This document shows, in pieces, positions 60,862 through 64,000 of a stretch of 64,000 nt of DNA. The translations under genes and the position numbers were made by a program. The stretch's first letter is position 1, and each line of letters begins with the position of its first letter. Origin of the DNA: Areca catechu. Lineage: Eukaryota > Streptophyta > Magnoliopsida > Arecales > Arecaceae. The stretch is from contig CM038038.1 of assembly GCA_021397845.1 (NCBI GenBank), positions 70,168,748 to 70,232,747 on the forward strand, read 5' to 3'. The notes beneath the pieces are model-generated. The model made no database searches, was not told where the DNA came from, and worked only from the letters and a program-made list of their open reading frames with translations.

Positions 60862-62318
60862 TGGTGGGGACACCTGAGGCACCAGAATAAGACAGAGGCT
60901 TTTCAACCCTCTATAAATTGATCAATAATTTATGAGTCCATCTGTAATAAGGGCTTAGCTCATCTGAGTCCATATTAGTTGTTATTTGAGTATTTTGAGT
61001 TGTTATTTCAGTTCTGTACTAGTCAGCTCATGTTGAGCTAGTTCAGTCCAATGCTAGTCAGCTCATGTTGAGCTAATTTTATTTTTTTTGAGTCCTATCC
61101 AAGCATACTAAAGACTCAAGACCATATCATACAAGTAAAGACCAAGTCCAACCAGATTGAAGACATGGAAGTTTAGCCCAAGTCCAACCTAGCTTGAAGA
61201 TTTGAAGACCCCAGGAGAAAAATCAGAAACCCTGATTCCTTGCAGATGCCCTCCAGATGCCCAGATTTTCTTCCAGATGCCAAAATATATTCATAGACTA
61301 AGGCATCCATGATTTTAGAGGTCCATCTGCATCCTAGCCCAAAGAAATCAAGCCTAGGCACCAAGCCCAAGACCTTAAGAAGCAAGATACCAGGGAATAT
61401 TCCTGCTACCTGGCTACCAGGCCACCCTAGCTTCTAGAGGCCCAAACCCATGCACCCGGGCCCCTTTGGGTCAGCCCTTTGCTACTCCTAGAAGCCCAAC
61501 ATGCCCCCTAGGCGTCCTTGGAGTGTTGGCCAAGTCAAGAGAATTTTTAGGGATTTTTTCTACCTAATGTTTCCTTATTTTCTAGCTAGGGTTTGAGAGG
61601 GAAAAGGATTCTTATGTAAAGACTTATGTGCCCTTACTTGGAGCCCAAGGTTAAGGGTCTATTTAAGGGACCCTAGCCTCTTGTATGAAACCTAATTTTT
61701 GATATGAATTAAAACCTTGAGTTCTTCTATTGAGTTGTGTGATACCCTGCTGTGTCCATAAAGGGGTTTGTGAGAGTTTTTCTTCCCAGTGCTACAATCA
61801 TCTTCCTGCTACCAACAAGCCTCTCAGATCCCTGGATGCCCACTCCAAAAGAAGCCTTCCCTTGCTATTTTTCCTTTGTTTTCTTGTTCCTTTGTGAGTT
61901 TTCTAACCCCTGACAGGTCGTTTGCAGGTCCCCGAGTTCCTACGAATCCAACGACTCCAGCCAAGCCTCAATCGGATCACCGAGCAGAAAGTCGGGTATC
62001 CGCGGGTCTTTGGCTCGATTTTCCAGGCCGCATCCATCGAGGAACGAGAGATCCTTTTGCTGCAATCTTCACAGACATTGTCAGGTACACCCCCTCTACC
62101 TCCAGTAGTTTTATTGTAGGAGAACTTGCCCTAACCGAGGCTTCTCAGCCCCGGCGATCCTTCTTTTCTACTTTTCTAGGTCCCAATCTGCATGCTGATC
62201 TTCTAAAATTCATATAAAATTTCCTACAATTTATTTCAATCTAAAATCTGGGAATTAATCACTCAACCCCACATAAAAAATATATAAAAAAAATTGCATG
62301 CATATTAGTCCCCCATCA
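60862..62318 (+). repeat. Element H 5' LTR (about 1457 bp)
   Basis: Ends CCCCCATCA at 62318. The opening GGCACCAGAATAAGACAG resembles the LTR starts of D and G. Carries a direct repeat of CTAGTCAGCTCATGTTGAGC (about 61020-61075) with internal AGCTCA/TGAGCT pairing. No second LTR in the window to confirm the boundaries. Confidence 0.75.
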
Positions 62319-62320
62319 TT

Positions 62321-62332
62321 TGGTATCAGAGC
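62321..62332 (+). promoter_or_regulatory. Element H primer-binding site
   Basis: TGGTATCAGAGC, 2 bp after the LTR end; initiator-Met type. Confidence 0.9.
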
Positions 62333-63198
62333 TTAGATTAGGGCTTATTTTCTGTAATTTGTCAATCTGTATATACTCTGTTATTTTAATTATTTCCTTT
62401 TGGTAAAAACTCCAAAAATTCTAAAATTTATTTTTGTGGATTCATAATAATTCACAGTAATTTTGAGAATTTTTTTAATATTTTATTATGTCCTGTGAAT
62501 TTTCTGCAAGCCAAAATATAGCCTACAAAATTTTGGCTCTATTTTTTCAGCAAGACAAGTTTGAAAGTTTTAGGGTTTTGTTTAGCATCTTTTGCATATC
62601 TTTTAATTTTAGTATATTTTCAGCATATTAGGCCATGATTTGCAAGTTTTCTTCTATTTAAAAAAAATACCAAAAAGAAAAATACATATTCTCCAAAAAT
62701 ACCAAAAACATCTAAACCCTAATTTGCATCCTCATCTGCCTGCCATCATTGCATAATTTAGTTTTAAGGGCACTCTTGCTATATCATATGGGGGGAGGAT
62801 TTGATCACCTCTCCTTAGCCCAAAACCACATCCCTTGCATTCGGTCCCAAGCCTTAACCTAAAATTAACTAGACTTAATTTGCCCTAGTGGGCTAGGGAC
62901 ACCAACTAGTCGGGTCCGGGCTAAGTGTCAGATCATTGTGTCAAGCTAACCTGTGTGTGCCTTGTGCTCAGTGTCTAGAATGGTGGTTTAGGGATTCAAT
63001 CTTGAAGGGCTTGTGTGCTGGTCCGCCTACCTGGCCAATCTCTGATTGGTGTCTAGGATTGGCAATCAGGGACCTAACACTCCCCTTACACTTGCCTGGC
63101 TGTGTACAGGGTTACTATAGGCTAGTTTGCCACCCTGATTGAGCATCTAGTTTAGACTCTAGGTCTAGTCAGCTGTAGTCGGTTTGATCGAGTCCTGC
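62333..63198 (+). other. Element H leader with shared module
   Basis: AT-rich first half with nothing recognised. The second half is close to the G leader: GTGTCTAGAATGG (about 62971), then the module ACCTGGCCAAT, CTCTG, ATTGGTGTCTAGG (63029-63057), then ACTTGCCTGGC (about 63089). gag starts 142 bp after the module. Confidence 0.8.
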
Positions 63199-64000
63199 AT
63201 GAGCACTAGATCAGGGGTTTCATATCACCCACCTCCTACACAAATGTCTGAACCCATGGAAAATTTGCAAGCCCAAATAAAAGCACTCACTGAGCATCTA
63301 ACCCAATCCATGGCCCAGTTGACTACCCAGTTAACTCAGTCTGGTACCCAAACCAATAATAGAATTGACCATCTTGCCAATAGGTTTGACTAGTTAGAAG
63401 GCCGTGTAGGGACCATACAAAGAACCCATGGGTCACAGTCTGAGCCAGATCCCAAGTCCCCTCAACCAAGGAGAACCCCAAACCCTGATCTATACCATGA
63501 GGTCGAACCTAGGAGAGCCCCTTATCCTGACCCGTACTACAATCCTCAACCTAGGAGGACCCCAAACCCTGATCCATACCCAGAGGTTGAACCTAGGAAA
63601 GCCCCTCAGCCTGTCCCATACTATGATACTGAACCTAGAAGAACCCCTTACCATGACCCTTATTATGATACTGAACCCAGGAAAACCCAATACTCTGACC
63701 CATATAGGGAGTCCAATCCTAGGAGAACCCAATACTCTGACCCATATAGGGAGTCCAATCCTAGGAGAACCCAATACTCTGACCCATATAGAGAGCCCAA
63801 CCCTAGGAGAACCCAATATTCTGACCCATATAGAGAGCCCAACCCTAGGAAAACCCAATATTCTGACCCATATAGGGAGTCCAACCCTAGGAGAACCCAA
63901 TATCCTGACCCATATAGGGAGCCCAACCTTAGGAGGACCCCATACCATGATCCATCCTTAGAACCTGACCATGGAGCTGACCCAAAATCCTATGACCCCA
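63199..64000 (+). pseudogene. Element H gag, N-terminal part with 14-residue repeats
   Basis: Starts MSTRSGVSYHPPP at 63199. A Gln/Thr-rich amphipathic stretch (likely coiled coil) follows, then one TAG at 63391-63393, after which the same frame stays open to the window end. From about 63475 to 63940 it is built of 42-bp units, each coding 14 residues of the type NPRRTQYSDPYRES; anchors lie every 42 bp at 63475, 63517, 63559 and so on to 63937. A has one exact 14-residue unit at the same place, so H has expanded an old motif. Capsid and zinc knuckle would follow outside the window. Confidence 0.85.
63475..63940 (+). repeat. 42-bp tandem repeat within element H gag
   Basis: Twelve anchors with exact 42-bp spacing. 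The last six full units are nearly identical and the earlier ones diverged, which indicates recent expansion on the 3' side. Because 42 is a multiple of three, the frame is kept. Confidence 0.92.

Larger units (their letters stand above)
60862..64000 (+). mobile_element. Element H: Ty3/gypsy, 5' part only
   Basis: LTR (60862-62318), PBS (62321-62332), leader with the shared module, and gag start; runs off the window. Leader and gag start resemble G, so it belongs to the same chromovirus group by inference. LTR start placed at TGGTGGGGACACC by comparison with the G and D LTR starts; it could instead be TGAGGCACC at 60875. Confidence 0.85.

Noticed and set aside
63428..63961. Long open frame in another phase over the H gag repeat, and minus-strand frames over the same region
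   Set aside because: A 42-bp repeat keeps every frame open; the frame continuous with the MSTRSG gag start explains the sequence and matches the linkers of A and G.

Overview
The window is plant nuclear DNA made almost entirely of LTR retrotransposons. Evidence: Ty3/gypsy polyproteins of chromovirus type (chromodomain after the integrase), Ty1/copia polyproteins with YVDD reverse transcriptases, primer-binding sites matching the 3' end of initiator-Met tRNA (TGGTATCAGAGC), and long minisatellites. I find no convincing host gene, no rRNA or tRNA gene, and no bacterial-type feature. The host is most likely a flowering plant; the sequence does not let me narrow it further.

Layout. 1-280: 56-bp tandem repeat. 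688-8857: element A, a minus-strand chromovirus with a truncated 5' LTR. 8858-10567: AT-rich tract, unassigned DNA and a 55-bp tandem repeat. 10568-21626: element B, a minus-strand copia, carrying a tiny non-coding LTR element C (14473-16248, identical-looking LTRs, TSD ACCAT). 21627-25130: piece of a C-like LTR, then a 115-bp satellite of about 22 units. 25131-60638: element F, an old plus-strand copia composite arranged truncated internal region F1, shared LTR, internal region F2, LTR. F was later broken by D (chromovirus, minus, 26465-35023, TSD GCCAT) in F1, by E (copia, minus, 42464-52513, TSD CCTAC) in the F2 RNase H, and by G (pol-poor chromovirus derivative, plus, 53189-60216, TSD TTATC) in the last F LTR. 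60639-60861: inverted piece of an H-type LTR. 60862-64000: 5' part of element H (plus), ending inside gag.

Relative ages from LTR comparison by eye: C youngest (no difference noticed), A, B and D about 1-2% divergent, F oldest (about 7-8%). All polyproteins carry nonsense codons or frameshifts, so nothing here looks autonomous as it stands. A is closest to intact (two nonsense codons); D has eight in-frame stops but no frameshift.

The most interesting signal is in the untranslated leaders. Copia and gypsy elements here share a leader module with sense consensus ACCTGGCCAAT, 4-5 nt loop, ATTGGTGTCTAGG, flanked by its two half-motifs. The copia leaders of B and E also carry an array of four stem-loops with a constant loop and different, self-complementary stems; stem 2 shows compensatory changes between B and E. 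These look like conserved RNA structures (packaging, dimerisation or translation control are possibilities). All structure statements come from reading complementarity by eye; no folding or database search was run.
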